64,000 nt of DNA from an uncultured Acidimicrobiales bacterium (GCA_951813325.1 OX638350.1:1837954-1901953), one strand, 5' to 3'. Counted from the stretch's first letter, positions 37,090 to 45,789 are shown. The notes: generated from the letters alone by a model not told the origin. A program made the numbers and translations.

Positions 37090-39057
37090 TCAGGGTCCAA
37101 TCAGGGCCGCGGCTCGGTCGGCCACATTGGCGGCGTTGATTCCCAGTTTGTCGAGAACCGCCGAACCCGGCGCTGACGCCCCGAACCGGTCGATGCCCAC
37201 CGGGAGATCTACCCACCGGTCCCAGCCCAGGGTCACGCCGGCTTCCACCGACAGCTTGGGCACGCCCGGCGGGAGCACCTCGCCCCGATAGGAGGCGTCT
37301 TGTCGGGCGAATAGCTCCCAGCAAGGCATGGAGACCACTCGGGCGGCCGCGCCTTGGGCGCCCAGGGCGGCGGCCGCCTCGACGCACACCGACACCTCGC
37401 TACCGGTGCCCACCAGGATCACGTCGGGGCTGGGCTGGTCCGCAAGGGTGTAGGCGCCGCGGGCCACTCCATCGGACGTCGCGGTCCCCTCCAGGACGGG
37501 GACGTTCTGGCGGGTCAGGATCATGGCGCTGGGCCCGTCCAGATCGAGGGCCAATCGCCACGCCTGGGCTACCTCGTTGCCGTCGGCCGGTCGGAACACC
37601 CGCAGTCCGGGGATGGCCCGAAGCGACATGACGTGCTCGATGGGCTGGTGGGTGGGACCGTCCTCGCCGACGCCGACCGAGTCGTGGCTCCACACGAAGA
37701 CGCTGTGGGCCTGCGACAACGCGGCCAGGCGCACTGCGGGCCGCATGTAGTCGCTGAACACCAGGAAGGTCCCGCCCACTGGCACCAGCCCGCCGTGCAG
37801 GGCGGCCCCGTTCAGCACCGCGCCCATGGCGTGTTCCCGTATGCCGAAGTACAGCTGGCGGCCGGCGGGATGGGTCGAGTCGAGCGGATCGAAACCCGAG
37901 AGGCTGGTGCCGGTGTTGCCGGTGAGGTCGGCCCCGCCGGCGACCAGTCCGGGGACCACGTCGGCCACGGCATTGAGACAGGCGGAGCTGGCCTTGCGGG
38001 TGGCCACCGACTCGCCCGCCGACCACGACGGCAGCTTGTTCTCCCAGCCCGGCAGGCCCCGACCGGCCCGGCAGGCCTCGTACTCCGAACGGTGGGGGCC
38101 AAGGGCTGCCAGCCGCTGCTGCCAGGCCGAGCGGTGGGTGGCCCCCCGGCGGCCGGCGGCCCGATAGGCCTCGAGCACGTCGGCGGGCACATGGAAGGAC
38201 TGGTCGTCGGGCAGGCCCATGACCGCCTTGGTGGCAGCGATCTCATCGTCGAACAGCGAGTAGCCGTGGGCCTCGTGGTTGTCGGTCTGGCCGGGGGAGG
38301 GGAAGGCGATGTGGCTGCGCACGATGATCATCGACGGGGCGTCGTCAACGGCCATCGCCGCCTTGATACCCGATTCCAGGGCGTCGATGTCCTCAGCGGC
38401 CTCGCCCAGGTCCAAGACATGCCATCCATAGGCCGCGAACCGCTGGGCGGCGTCGTCGGACAGACACAGATCGGTGGGCCCGTCGATGGTTATCCGGTTG
38501 TCGTCGTAGAAGCAGATCAGCCGACCGAGGCCCTGATGTCCGGCCAACGAGGAGGCCTCGTGGCTTATCCCCTCGGACAAGTCGCCGTCGCTGCACAGGG
38601 CGAACACCCGGTGATCGCAGACCTCGGCGCCGAAACGGTGGCGCAGCCAGCGCTCGGCCACGGCCATCCCCACCGCGTTGGCGATCCCCTGACCGAGCGG
38701 CCCGGTGGTGACCTCCACTCCCGCGGTGTGTCCGACCTCGGGATGTCCGGGGGTTCGGCTGCCCCATTGGCGGAAATCCCGCAAGTCGTCGAGGGTCAAG
38801 CCCTGGCCGGTCAGGTGGAGCATGGAGTAGAGCAGGATGGAGGCGTGGCCGGCGCTGAGCACGAAGCGGTCGCGGTCGGGCCATGCCGGATCGTCGGCGT
38901 CGTAGCGCAAGATGCGGGTCCAGAGCACATGGGCCAGCGGGGCCATGGCCATGGCGGTTCCCTGGTGCCCGGAGCGGGCTCGGTGGGGAGCGTCCATGGC
39001 CAGGCCGCGGATCACGCTGATGCCTGGGGTTTCGAGTGCAGCGGGGAACGCAGCCAT
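37090..39057 (-). CDS. tkt: Transketolase
   Basis: A 655-residue thiamine diphosphate enzyme that moves two-carbon units between ketose and aldose phosphates. Segments seen: IRGLAMDAPHRARSGHQG at the N terminus, the ThDP motif GDGDLSEGI split as CSDGDLSEGISHEA, DDNRITIDG, then the pyrimidine domain with GIREHAMGAVLNG, and HDSVGVGEDGPTHQP. Slightly unusual is CSDGDLSEG, where most have GDGCL.EG. The ATG at 39057 is chosen because homology starts within 15 residues; the frame continues upstream through the 57-bp repeats but only as repeated non-family sequence. Confidence 0.95.
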   Translation of the reverse strand: MAAFPAALETPGISVIRGLAMDAPHRARSGHQGTAMAMAPLAHVLWTRILRYDADDPAWPDRDRFVLSAGHASILLYSMLHLTGQGLTLDDLRDFRQWGSRTPGHPEVGHTAGVEVTTGPLGQGIANAVGMAVAERWLRHRFGAEVCDHRVFALCSDGDLSEGISHEASSLAGHQGLGRLICFYDDNRITIDGPTDLCLSDDAAQRFAAYGWHVLDLGEAAEDIDALESGIKAAMAVDDAPSMIIVRSHIAFPSPGQTDNHEAHGYSLFDDEIAATKAVMGLPDDQSFHVPADVLEAYRAAGRRGATHRSAWQQRLAALGPHRSEYEACRAGRGLPGWENKLPSWSAGESVATRKASSACLNAVADVVPGLVAGGADLTGNTGTSLSGFDPLDSTHPAGRQLYFGIREHAMGAVLNGAALHGGLVPVGGTFLVFSDYMRPAVRLAALSQAHSVFVWSHDSVGVGEDGPTHQPIEHVMSLRAIPGLRVFRPADGNEVAQAWRLALDLDGPSAMILTRQNVPVLEGTATSDGVARGAYTLADQPSPDVILVGTGSEVSVCVEAAAALGAQGAAARVVSMPCWELFARQDASYRGEVLPPGVPKLSVEAGVTLGWDRWVDLPVGIDRFGASAPGSAVLDKLGINAANVADRAAALIGP

Positions 39058-39086
39058 AAAAGGGGCCGAACCTTTCAGTTGGTGGG

Positions 39087-39232
39087 GGGAACAACACCAC
39101 CGAGGCGGTGAACCCGTGGAGGTGACTGGGGGCGGGCGGTCACGGGAACAACACCACCGAGGCGGTGAACCCGTGGAGGTGACTGGGGGCGGGCGGTCAC
39201 GGGAACAACACCACCGAGGCGGTGAACCCGTG
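39087..39232. repeat. Tandem 57-bp repeat duplicating the 3' end of the FIST gene
   Basis: Units at 39087-39143 and 39144-39200 with a partial third (39201-39232) are essentially identical. The 39201-39232 piece is the 3' coding end of the FIST gene (last residues HGFTASVVLFP, stop at 39197-39199), so the array copies the gene tail plus 25 bp of trailer twice into the leader of tkt. No spacers separate the units. Confidence 0.95.
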
Positions 39233-40312
39233 CAAGAAGTTGTGGCCGCTGATGGGTCCGAGCTCGCCGGCGCAGAACATTCCCGCCACTGGGGCCGCAT
39301 CCAGGGCTGCATGGACCACGGCGGCGTCGTGGTCGGGGCCGTCGAAGAGGTGGGTGCCCCGGCCGTTGCAGGTGAACACCAGGGCGGATCCGGCGGCGGC
39401 GTCGGCCATCAGCTCGCGCAGGTCCTCGTCGGCCGTGGCCGCGTCCCGCACCTGGAACTGGACTGTGGTGCCCACGTCCACCGAGTCGCCCACCGCCAAG
39501 GCACCAGTCTCCTCATCGGCGCCGACCAGCCCGCGGATCAAGAAGTCGCCGCGGCCGAACTCCGACTGGTGCTCGTCGATGACGATACCCATGTGCAGCC
39601 CCTTGGCCACCAGCGCCCGATCGGCTTCGTCCAGGGCCACCAGGGTCTCCCGCAATCGGTCGATGGCAGGCCGGCCGCCCATTGCAGACACGATGTTACC
39701 CTCTGAGCTGGTAACCGTGAAGGGCTGGCCGATGGGGCGGCAGCCCTGGGAAACGACGGTGCGCACCTCGATCTCGGGATCCAAGACGACGCCCACCGCT
39801 CCATCGCTGTAGACCTGGCGGCCCAATACCAGGCGATTGCCCCCGGGGCGGCCGGCAGCCGAGGCCAGGCCGCCCACCACCGTCATCGCCGGTTCCACCT
39901 CCAACAGGGCATCGCTGGGGAAGGTGAACGGGTCGGGGATCACCAGCAGGGTTCCCTCGGCATCGGCCGGGATCCCGTCCACAGCCCAGCCGTCGGAGCC
40001 TCGGACTGCTTCGAGTCGAACCGATTGGGCCGGGCACTGGGCAGCAGCCCATAGGCAGAGGGCCGGGCTCTCCTCTACTTCGGTGGGCCCCCATATGACC
40101 GACACCGCGGTGGCCCCGACGAAGGCCGACGGGGCCAGGGCCTGGTGGATGGTCTCGGCCACCTCGTTGACGGACTCGCGATGGACGGCAGAGATGAACA
40201 GCACTGCCAGGTCGGGCGAGGGGCCTACCGCTTCGAGAATCTCGCCGATCACCTCACCAACGGCATCAGCCGAGTCGGGATGCTCGGACAAAGCGGCCCC
40301 ATACCTGCTCAC
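39197..40312 (-). CDS. FIST domain sensory protein
   Basis: A 371-residue protein with FIST N (about 20-200) and FIST C (about 215-365) domains, predicted to bind small ligands, often amino acids, and frequently fused to signalling domains; here it is stand-alone. Typical segments are AVLFISAVHRE, FVGATAVSVI, VVGGLASAAG, ALVFTCNGRG and AGMFCAGELGPI. I place the start at the GTG at 40312, seven bases after a TAGCGT box; another GTG is nine bases upstream. It lies between the desaturase and tkt on the same strand. Its 3' end is triplicated as a tandem repeat. Confidence 0.85.
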   Translation of the reverse strand: MSRYGAALSEHPDSADAVGEVIGEILEAVGPSPDLAVLFISAVHRESVNEVAETIHQALAPSAFVGATAVSVIWGPTEVEESPALCLWAAAQCPAQSVRLEAVRGSDGWAVDGIPADAEGTLLVIPDPFTFPSDALLEVEPAMTVVGGLASAAGRPGGNRLVLGRQVYSDGAVGVVLDPEIEVRTVVSQGCRPIGQPFTVTSSEGNIVSAMGGRPAIDRLRETLVALDEADRALVAKGLHMGIVIDEHQSEFGRGDFLIRGLVGADEETGALAVGDSVDVGTTVQFQVRDAATADEDLRELMADAAAGSALVFTCNGRGTHLFDGPDHDAAVVHAALDAAPVAGMFCAGELGPISGHNFLHGFTASVVLFP

Positions 40313-40319
40313 TACCTGC

Positions 40320-40325
40320 ACGCTA
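40320..40325 (-). promoter_or_regulatory. -10 element (TAGCGT), leaderless type, for the FIST gene
   Basis: TANNNT hexamer ending 7 nt before the GTG at 40312; it includes the alternative upstream GTG at 40321, arguing against that start. Confidence 0.45.
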
Positions 40326-40369
40326 GCCCGGCGAACCGAACGGGCAGGGGAAAAAACGCTGTGTTACTG

Positions 40370-40389
40370 AAAAACCGCGCTGGTCGGTT
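40370..40389 (-). terminator. Weak terminator-like hairpin after the desaturase gene
   Basis: On the - strand AACCG and CGGTT form a 5-bp stem with a 7-base loop, followed by T residues, just after the desaturase stop. Confidence 0.25.
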
Positions 40390-40391
40390 CC

Positions 40392-41144
40392 CTAGACGGG
40401 CACTGAATTGGATGTGCGGGCGACCAGAGTGTCGACATCGGCATGGCGAACTCGGGCCAAACCCAGGCGGCTGACCACGCTGATGAACCACCAGCCCAAG
40501 TCGAAGTGGTGCCAGCGCCGGGCGAAGCGGGCCGATGTCGGGGCGGCGTGGTGGTTGTTGTGATAGCCCTCTCCGCAGGTCAACCAGGCCAGCCAGGTGA
40601 CGTTGGTGGCGCTGTTGTCGAACGGTCGGCGTCCGAAGGTGTGGGCCACCCCGTTGACCGAACCACCCAGGCCGATATAGCCCAAGGTGTGCACCACCAC
40701 GGCCACGACGCCTGGAACCCAGCCCAGCCACCAAACCAAAATGGCGACTCCGAAAGCCAATCCGATGATCCCGCGGTTGAGCAGCAAGCGGTCGGGGAGG
40801 GTGACTGGGATGTCTTTGCCGTAGCGCTCAGTGGTGCGAGGATCGCGGGCCGAGCGCCGGTAGAGGACGGCGTTGGTGAGCTGTACCCGCAGCCAGCCAA
40901 GCCGGGCGGGGGAGTGGGGGTCTTCGGGGTCATCGGTGTAGGCGTGGTGCTTGCGGTGCACAGCGGCCCATTGCCGGGCAGAGATCCCGGTTGACATCCA
41001 CAAGAACACCTTGAAGAAGCTGCGGAGGGCGGGATGCAGTTGCACCGCTTTGTGAGCCAGGTCACGGTGCAAATACACGGTGGTGGCCAGATTGGCCAAC
41101 TGGGTGAGGGCGAGTCCCACAGCGATTGCGATCACTATCTGCAC
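40392..41144 (-). CDS. Acyl-CoA (delta-9 type) fatty acid desaturase
   Basis: A 250-residue integral membrane di-iron enzyme that introduces a double bond into fatty acyl chains. Three His boxes are present: HRDLAH (26-31), HRKHH (63-67) and HNNHH (195-199). Hydrophobic stretches at 2-22, 40-55, 125-160 fit four helices. It lacks a cytochrome b5 domain. It is short compared with DesC-type enzymes (about 300). The GTG at 41144 has GGGAG eight bases upstream; a much longer antisense frame continues across the neighbouring genes and is not coding. An external electron donor is needed and none is adjacent. Confidence 0.9.
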   Translation of the reverse strand: MQIVIAIAVGLALTQLANLATTVYLHRDLAHKAVQLHPALRSFFKVFLWMSTGISARQWAAVHRKHHAYTDDPEDPHSPARLGWLRVQLTNAVLYRRSARDPRTTERYGKDIPVTLPDRLLLNRGIIGLAFGVAILVWWLGWVPGVVAVVVHTLGYIGLGGSVNGVAHTFGRRPFDNSATNVTWLAWLTCGEGYHNNHHAAPTSARFARRWHHFDLGWWFISVVSRLGLARVRHADVDTLVARTSNSVPV

Positions 41145-41311
41145 AGCTTGAACTCCCAAATGATCAGGGCCGAATGCTTGCCACCACAGCCACGGGTGTG
41201 ACCCTACGGGACAGCCGGCGGTTACATGAGGTTGTAGCTCCCCGAGACTGTACTGCGTGGCGATTGCGGCCGGCGGAAGCCGCTCGAGTGGGAGGAGACA
41301 GGGTGGACGGA

Positions 41312-41317
41312 TACCTT
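41312..41317 (+). promoter_or_regulatory. -10 element (TACCTT), leaderless type, for the acyl-CoA synthetase operon
   Basis: TANNNT hexamer ending 8 nt before the ATG at 41326, in the 181-bp divergent gap with the desaturase. Confidence 0.45.
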
Positions 41318-41325
41318 GTTGGACA

Positions 41326-41967
41326 ATGGGCGTGTTATCTGAGTTCGAGTCCAAACAGCTCCTGGCGGGCCATGGCGTGGCGGTGAGCTGGGACCAATTG
41401 GCTCGATCGGAGGATGAAGCCGTAGCTGCGGCCGCCGAAGTCGGCGGCCCGGTGGCGGTCAAGCTGTGCGGCCCTTCGCTGGCCCACAAGAGCGAGCGGG
41501 GATTGGTGCGCCTGGGCCTGGTCAGCCCTGACGCGGTGCGGGCCGCGGCTGAAGACCTGCTCGGCGAGGCCACCGACGACGATGGCGAGGTGGCCTTGCT
41601 GGTGTCGGAGATGGTGGCCGGGCATCGAGAGCTCATCGCCGGAGTGGTGCTCACCGAGCAGTTCGGCCCGGCGCTCATGCTCGGTGTGGGAGGGGTGCTG
41701 GCCGAAGCGGTGGGAGAGGCCGTATTCCGGCTCTTGCCGGTGAGCGGGGCCGACTGCCACGACATGATCGACGATTTGGGCATGGCCACTCTGCTGGCCC
41801 CGCTGCGAGGAGAGCCGGCGATGGACAGGAATGCGCTCGTGGACACGCTGTTGGGGCTGGCCGACGCCGCAGGCCGAGACGGGATAGAGGCCATCGATGT
41901 CAACCCCTTGGTGATCCGAGACGGCCAGCCGGTGGCGGTGGACGCCCTCGTGGTGGTGAGCGACTGA
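41326..41967 (+). CDS. ADP-forming acyl-CoA synthetase, beta (ATP-grasp) subunit
   Basis: A 213-residue ATP-grasp protein (ATP-grasp_5 type) with AVKLCGPSLAHKSERGLVRLGL split over 50-70 (nucleotide-binding Lys), ELIAGVVLTEQFGP and IEAIDVNPLVI at the C terminus. It should pair with the alpha subunit encoded downstream to make acyl-CoA from acid, ATP and CoA, or the reverse with ATP gain. In many bacteria the two are fused; here they are split. The 3' end, with the stop codon, is copied in tandem between the two genes. Confidence 0.87.
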   Translation: MGVLSEFESKQLLAGHGVAVSWDQLARSEDEAVAAAAEVGGPVAVKLCGPSLAHKSERGLVRLGLVSPDAVRAAAEDLLGEATDDDGEVALLVSEMVAGHRELIAGVVLTEQFGPALMLGVGGVLAEAVGEAVFRLLPVSGADCHDMIDDLGMATLLAPLRGEPAMDRNALVDTLLGLADAAGRDGIEAIDVNPLVIRDGQPVAVDALVVVSD

Positions 41968-42082
41968 TGGAGCGGTGGACACCCTCGTGGTGGTGAGCGA
42001 CTGATGGAGCGGTGGACGCCCTCGTGGTGGTGAGCGACTGATGGAGCGGTGGACGCCCTCGTGGTGATGAGCGACTGATGGA
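41935..42082. repeat. Four tandem 37-bp units at the beta/alpha gene junction
   Basis: Units begin at 41935, 41972, 42009 and 42046. Units 1 and 3 are identical; units 2 and 4 each differ by one base. Unit 1 is the end of the beta gene; unit 4 ends in the start of the alpha gene. Each unit contains TGATGGA, so each stop overlaps an ATG. ATGs at 41967, 42004 and 42041 open minicistrons of 9, 9 and 8 sense codons. Confidence 0.97.
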
Positions 42083-43550
42083 TACGAGCAGCTTCGAGCT
42101 CTTGTTCAATCCCCGGGGCGTCGTGGTGGCCGGCGCTTCCACCCATCCGGGCAAATTCGGATTCGTGGCCCTTCACAACATTCTTGCCGGAGGATTCGAG
42201 GGACCGGTGTTCGCCACCAACCCCGACCAGCCCACCATCTTGGGGATCGAAACCTTGGGGTCGGTGAGCCAAGTGCCCGCAGGGGCGGCCGACTTGGTTA
42301 TGGTCTGCACCCCGCCCCAGGCGTGCCCCGACATCTTGCGATCGGCGGCCAGCCGGGGAATCGGCGCGGCATTCATCGCCTCGGGGGGATTCCGGGAGGC
42401 GGGCTCCGACGGGGTGCGAGCCGAGCAGGAGTTGATCGAGCTGGCCCGGTCGCTGGGCCTGGTGGTGGCCGGGCCCAACGGACAGGGGCTGATATCGACC
42501 CCGGCAAAATTGGCCGCCCAGATCGTGGCCCCGATTCCGCCCCCCGGCGCCATCGCGGTGGCTAGCCAGTCGGGCAACCTGGTGTCGGCGCTCATGAACC
42601 ACGCCGCCCACAGCGGAGTGGGCATCAGCCGGGCGGTGAGCGCGGGCAACGCGGCCATGGTGGAGGTGGTGGACTATCTGGGCTGGTTTGCCGACGACCC
42701 CCAGACCAAGGCCATGGCGGCCTATGTCGAGGGGGTGGGCGATGGCCGGCGATTCGCGGCCGCCATCCGGAAGGCGGCCGAGGCCAAGCCGGTGGTGCTG
42801 GTCAAGGGAGGTACCACCCCCGAGGGAGCGAGGGCCGCGGCCAGCCACACGGGGGCTCTGGCCACCGACGACCGGGTGTTCGATGGCATGGCCCGCCAGA
42901 GCGGCGCGGTCCGAGCGACCACCATTGAGGAGGCATATGACGCAGTGGCCGCCTTCGCCACCCAGCCTCTGCCCGCCGGCCCCCGCACCCTGGTGCTCTC
43001 CAGCGCAGGCGGGTGGGGGGTCATCGCCGCGGACGCGGTGACCAGATCGAATCTGGATCTGATCCCCCTTCCCGCCGATCTGAAGACGGCCATGGACGGG
43101 TTGGTGCCACCCCGGTGGAGCCGCAACAACCCGATCGACCTGGCCGGGGGCGAGAGCCGCGACACCATTCCCGAGGCCATCAACCTGGTTGCCGACCACC
43201 CTGAGGTGGACGCAGTGGTCTATCTGGGAATGGGCATCCAGGCCAATACCGCATCGCATCTGCGCTCGGGTCCGTACTTCGAGTCGGCCGAGCTGGCCCG
43301 CATCTGCGACTACCACGAGCGCCAAGACAGCCGCTTCGCCCAGGCGGCAGCCGACGCCTCGGACCGCACCGGCAAACCCATTCTGGCGGCCACCGAGCTG
43401 GCGGTCACCCAGCCCGGCAATTCCGGTCCGGCCACGGTGGCATCGCAACAGCGCTACTGCTTCTCTTCCGCAGACCGAGCGGTGCGGGCGCTTCACCACA
43501 TGTGGTGGTACGCGCGGTGGCGCAACCGCCATGCAGCGGTGGGTACGTGA
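42078..43550 (+). CDS. ADP-forming acyl-CoA synthetase, alpha (CoA-binding) subunit
   Basis: A 490-residue protein with a CoA-binding Rossmann domain (VVVAGASTHPGKFG near 15-28), a succinyl-CoA ligase-like domain (IAVASQSGNLVSAL, GVGISRAVSAGN) and the segment AAASHTGALATDD, whose His is the phosphorylated residue in this superfamily. A further flavodoxin-like region follows (SSAGGWGVIAADA). With the beta subunit it forms an acetate-, propionate- or related acid-CoA ligase (ADP-forming); the acid is unknown. The ATG at 42078 lies at the end of the 37-bp repeat array. Confidence 0.88.
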   Translation: MDTSSFELLFNPRGVVVAGASTHPGKFGFVALHNILAGGFEGPVFATNPDQPTILGIETLGSVSQVPAGAADLVMVCTPPQACPDILRSAASRGIGAAFIASGGFREAGSDGVRAEQELIELARSLGLVVAGPNGQGLISTPAKLAAQIVAPIPPPGAIAVASQSGNLVSALMNHAAHSGVGISRAVSAGNAAMVEVVDYLGWFADDPQTKAMAAYVEGVGDGRRFAAAIRKAAEAKPVVLVKGGTTPEGARAAASHTGALATDDRVFDGMARQSGAVRATTIEEAYDAVAAFATQPLPAGPRTLVLSSAGGWGVIAADAVTRSNLDLIPLPADLKTAMDGLVPPRWSRNNPIDLAGGESRDTIPEAINLVADHPEVDAVVYLGMGIQANTASHLRSGPYFESAELARICDYHERQDSRFAQAAADASDRTGKPILAATELAVTQPGNSGPATVASQQRYCFSSADRAVRALHHMWWYARWRNRHAAVGT

Positions 43551-43564
43551 AACAAATGCACCAC

Positions 43565-43570
43565 TAGGAT
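43565..43570 (+). promoter_or_regulatory. -10 element (TAGGAT), leaderless type, for the PBP4-like gene
   Basis: TANNNT hexamer ending 7 nt before the GTG at 43578. Confidence 0.45.
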
Positions 43571-43577
43571 TCCCGCA

Positions 43578-45077
43578 GTGCGCCGAATCCTGATGCCCGT
43601 TCTGCTGCTTGCGGTTGCCCTCGGGGCCCTTTTCCTGTCCGACCACCTCAGCGACCGGCTCCACAATGACCTGGACGAGGTGTCGGTCGACGACAGCGTG
43701 CCGCCCGGTGTGGGCACTCCTCTCGTCTCCACCCGCCGCCTTACCTCGATGCTGGCCCCGTCGCTGACCGAGCCCGACTTCTTCGCCACGCTGGACAACA
43801 TGATGGCCTCAGCCCCGACTTCGGCCTGCGTCCACGTGCTCTTGGACGGCCGAGCCTCCCCGTTCTATGAGAGCGGAGCCAACATCCAGGTCATGCCGTC
43901 GGATGCGATTCTGATGCTCACGCTGGCCACCGCCCACAAGGAGCTGGGCCCCGATCACACCTTCACCACCGAGGTCCAGTCGATCGTCCCGATGGAGGAC
44001 GGGGTGGTGAACGGGGACATCTACCTGGTGGGCGGGGGCGATCCGTTGCTGTTGACTCCCGCGTTCGCGTCCACACTGGATGAGGGCGAGAACCAGCTCC
44101 ACACTGCCATCGAGGAGCTGGCCCAGGATCTGGTGGACGACGGCATGGCGCTGGTAACCGGCGCGGTGGTGGGCGACGCCAACCGCTACGACCAACTGCT
44201 CTATGTGGGCTCCTGGCCGGAGAGGATGGTCGAATCCGAGAACCTCGGCACCCTGCTGGCCCTTCAATTCGACGACGGCTGGGTGCAGTTCCCCGTGCCG
44301 GAGTCGGCGCAGAATCTCGAGGGGTCCGCTGGTGAAGCCGCGCCGGAGGCGGTCGGCTATCTGGTGGCAGAGGATCCGCCGTTCTACGCGGCGGCGCTGT
44401 TCGACGACATGCTAGAGGCCCGCGACGTGGTCATTCGCCGCAGCCCCCGCTCAGAGTCGGTGCCCGACGGCGAAGAGATGAACACCCTGGCGTCTATCGA
44501 GTCGGCGCCCCTGTCAGCCCACTATCGGCAGATCCTCGACAACCGGGACATCGAGACCGCCGAGCTGATTCTCAAGGAAATCGGGTGGGTCGCGGCGGGG
44601 ACCGGCAGCACCCGCGCCGGAACCCGAGCGGTTGAGACCGTTCTGGCCGGGATCGGAGTGGACGGCGAGGAATTCCAACTGATCCAATTCGACGGCTCGG
44701 GGCTGGATCCCGCAAATGTCGCCACCTGTCCAGTGTTCACCGCGCTGCTGGACAGCGATGAGTTCAGCCCCCTGTTCCACGAACTCCTGCCCACCGCCGC
44801 CGAGGCCGGCCCGCTGCGGGGCCGATTCGACAGCCTCGACAACCCGGGGCGCATCAGGGCGTTTTCGGGCGGGACGGCGAACACCACCGTGATGATGGGC
44901 TATGTCGATATCGGCCGGAGCCAAGAGCTGGTGTTCGCCTTCATCGCCAACCAGCAGGGCGCCGGGGGCAACCAGGCTCTCCGGGAGCTGGAGAGCCGCG
45001 TGGTCGGCCACTTGGCGTCACTGCAAGCCAAGCCGAGCCTCGACGACATCCGACTCGATCCGCTCCGCCTCGGCTGA
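43578..45077 (+). CDS. Exported PBP4-like (S13 peptidase family) protein, catalytic motifs degenerate
   Basis: A 499-residue protein with an N-terminal signal/anchor (residues 1-22, ILMPVLLLAVALGALFL region) and D-alanyl-D-alanine carboxypeptidase (DacB/PBP4) architecture: GDIYLVGGGDPLL, VTGAVVGDANRYD, the DGSGLDPANV segment and a late FIANQQG strand. The three active-site motifs are altered. SxxK reads SDAI, the SxN region reads RDI in NRDIETAEL, and KTG reads SGG in AFSGGTANT. It is therefore probably not a working DD-carboxypeptidase but may bind peptidoglycan or a partner. Typical family length is 450-500. Confidence 0.85.
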   Translation: MRRILMPVLLLAVALGALFLSDHLSDRLHNDLDEVSVDDSVPPGVGTPLVSTRRLTSMLAPSLTEPDFFATLDNMMASAPTSACVHVLLDGRASPFYESGANIQVMPSDAILMLTLATAHKELGPDHTFTTEVQSIVPMEDGVVNGDIYLVGGGDPLLLTPAFASTLDEGENQLHTAIEELAQDLVDDGMALVTGAVVGDANRYDQLLYVGSWPERMVESENLGTLLALQFDDGWVQFPVPESAQNLEGSAGEAAPEAVGYLVAEDPPFYAAALFDDMLEARDVVIRRSPRSESVPDGEEMNTLASIESAPLSAHYRQILDNRDIETAELILKEIGWVAAGTGSTRAGTRAVETVLAGIGVDGEEFQLIQFDGSGLDPANVATCPVFTALLDSDEFSPLFHELLPTAAEAGPLRGRFDSLDNPGRIRAFSGGTANTTVMMGYVDIGRSQELVFAFIANQQGAGGNQALRELESRVVGHLASLQAKPSLDDIRLDPLRLG

Positions 45078-45108
45078 CGGGCCTTGGCCGGAGAACGGAG
45101 GGCAAACC

Positions 45109-45747
45109 ATGGACGAGGCGCCCACGATGGCCATGTTCCCCCTGGGAATGGTGCTCTTGCCCACGATGGTGGTTCCCATCCACGTGTTCGAGCCCCGCTA
45201 CCGCGAGATGACCAAGGACTGCCTGGACGGTGGCCGGGAATTCGGAGTGGTGCTCATCGAGCGGGGCAGCGAGGTCGGCGGAGGCGATACTCGCACCCAT
45301 GCCGGCACAGTGGCCACGATCATCGACGCCCAGGAGTTCCCCGACGGCCGCTGGAGCCTGCTTGCCGGCGGAACTCGCCGAATTCAGGTTTCCCGGTGGC
45401 TGACAGACGATCCCTATCCCCGGGCCGAGGTACAAGACTGGCCCGATGCCGGCCAAAGCCACCGCGACGACGAAGAGGTTGCCGCCCAACTGTCCCTGCT
45501 AGCCGGCGCGTGGCGGCGAGTGCTGGCGTTGCAGTCTGAGCTGGGTACCCCAGGGCCTCCGGCTGGCTTCGAGATGCCCGATGACCCCGCGACCGCGGTC
45601 TGGAAGCTCGCCGCCCTGTCTCCCATGGGACCGCTGGACCGACAGAAGCTGCTGGTCGCAGAGAACACCGCCCAGCGCGTGGGCCTGCTGGCAGAGATCC
45701 TGGCCGACGCCGAAGAGATCATCCGAGCCCGAATCGAGATGGGGTAG
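45109..45747 (+). CDS. Lon N-terminal (LAN/PUA-like) domain protein
   Basis: A 212-residue protein consisting of a Lon substrate-binding domain without ATPase or protease: MFPLGMVLLPTMVVPIHVFEPRYREM near the start, GVVLIERGSEVGGG, LLAGGTRRIQV, and helical C terminus LDRQKLLVAENTAQR. Such proteins are common in Actinobacteria and of unknown role. CGGAGGG precedes the ATG. It lies 31 bp after the PBP4-like gene. Confidence 0.87.
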   Translation: MDEAPTMAMFPLGMVLLPTMVVPIHVFEPRYREMTKDCLDGGREFGVVLIERGSEVGGGDTRTHAGTVATIIDAQEFPDGRWSLLAGGTRRIQVSRWLTDDPYPRAEVQDWPDAGQSHRDDEEVAAQLSLLAGAWRRVLALQSELGTPGPPAGFEMPDDPATAVWKLAALSPMGPLDRQKLLVAENTAQRVGLLAEILADAEEIIRARIEMG

Positions 45748-45789
45748 TGGAAACCGCCGGGTTAGGCTGATCGTTTGCAGGAGGAAACT

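Noticed and set aside
39058..39312. N-terminal extension of transketolase through the 57-bp repeats
   Set aside because: The extension is only repeated sequence (RWCCSRDRPP-type) without transketolase homology; the ATG at 39057 fits the family.
40392..43664. 1090-codon - strand frame spanning desaturase and the acyl-CoA synthetase genes
   Set aside because: Only its last 250 codons are real (desaturase); the rest mirrors the + strand synthetase genes and includes the mirrored repeat array.
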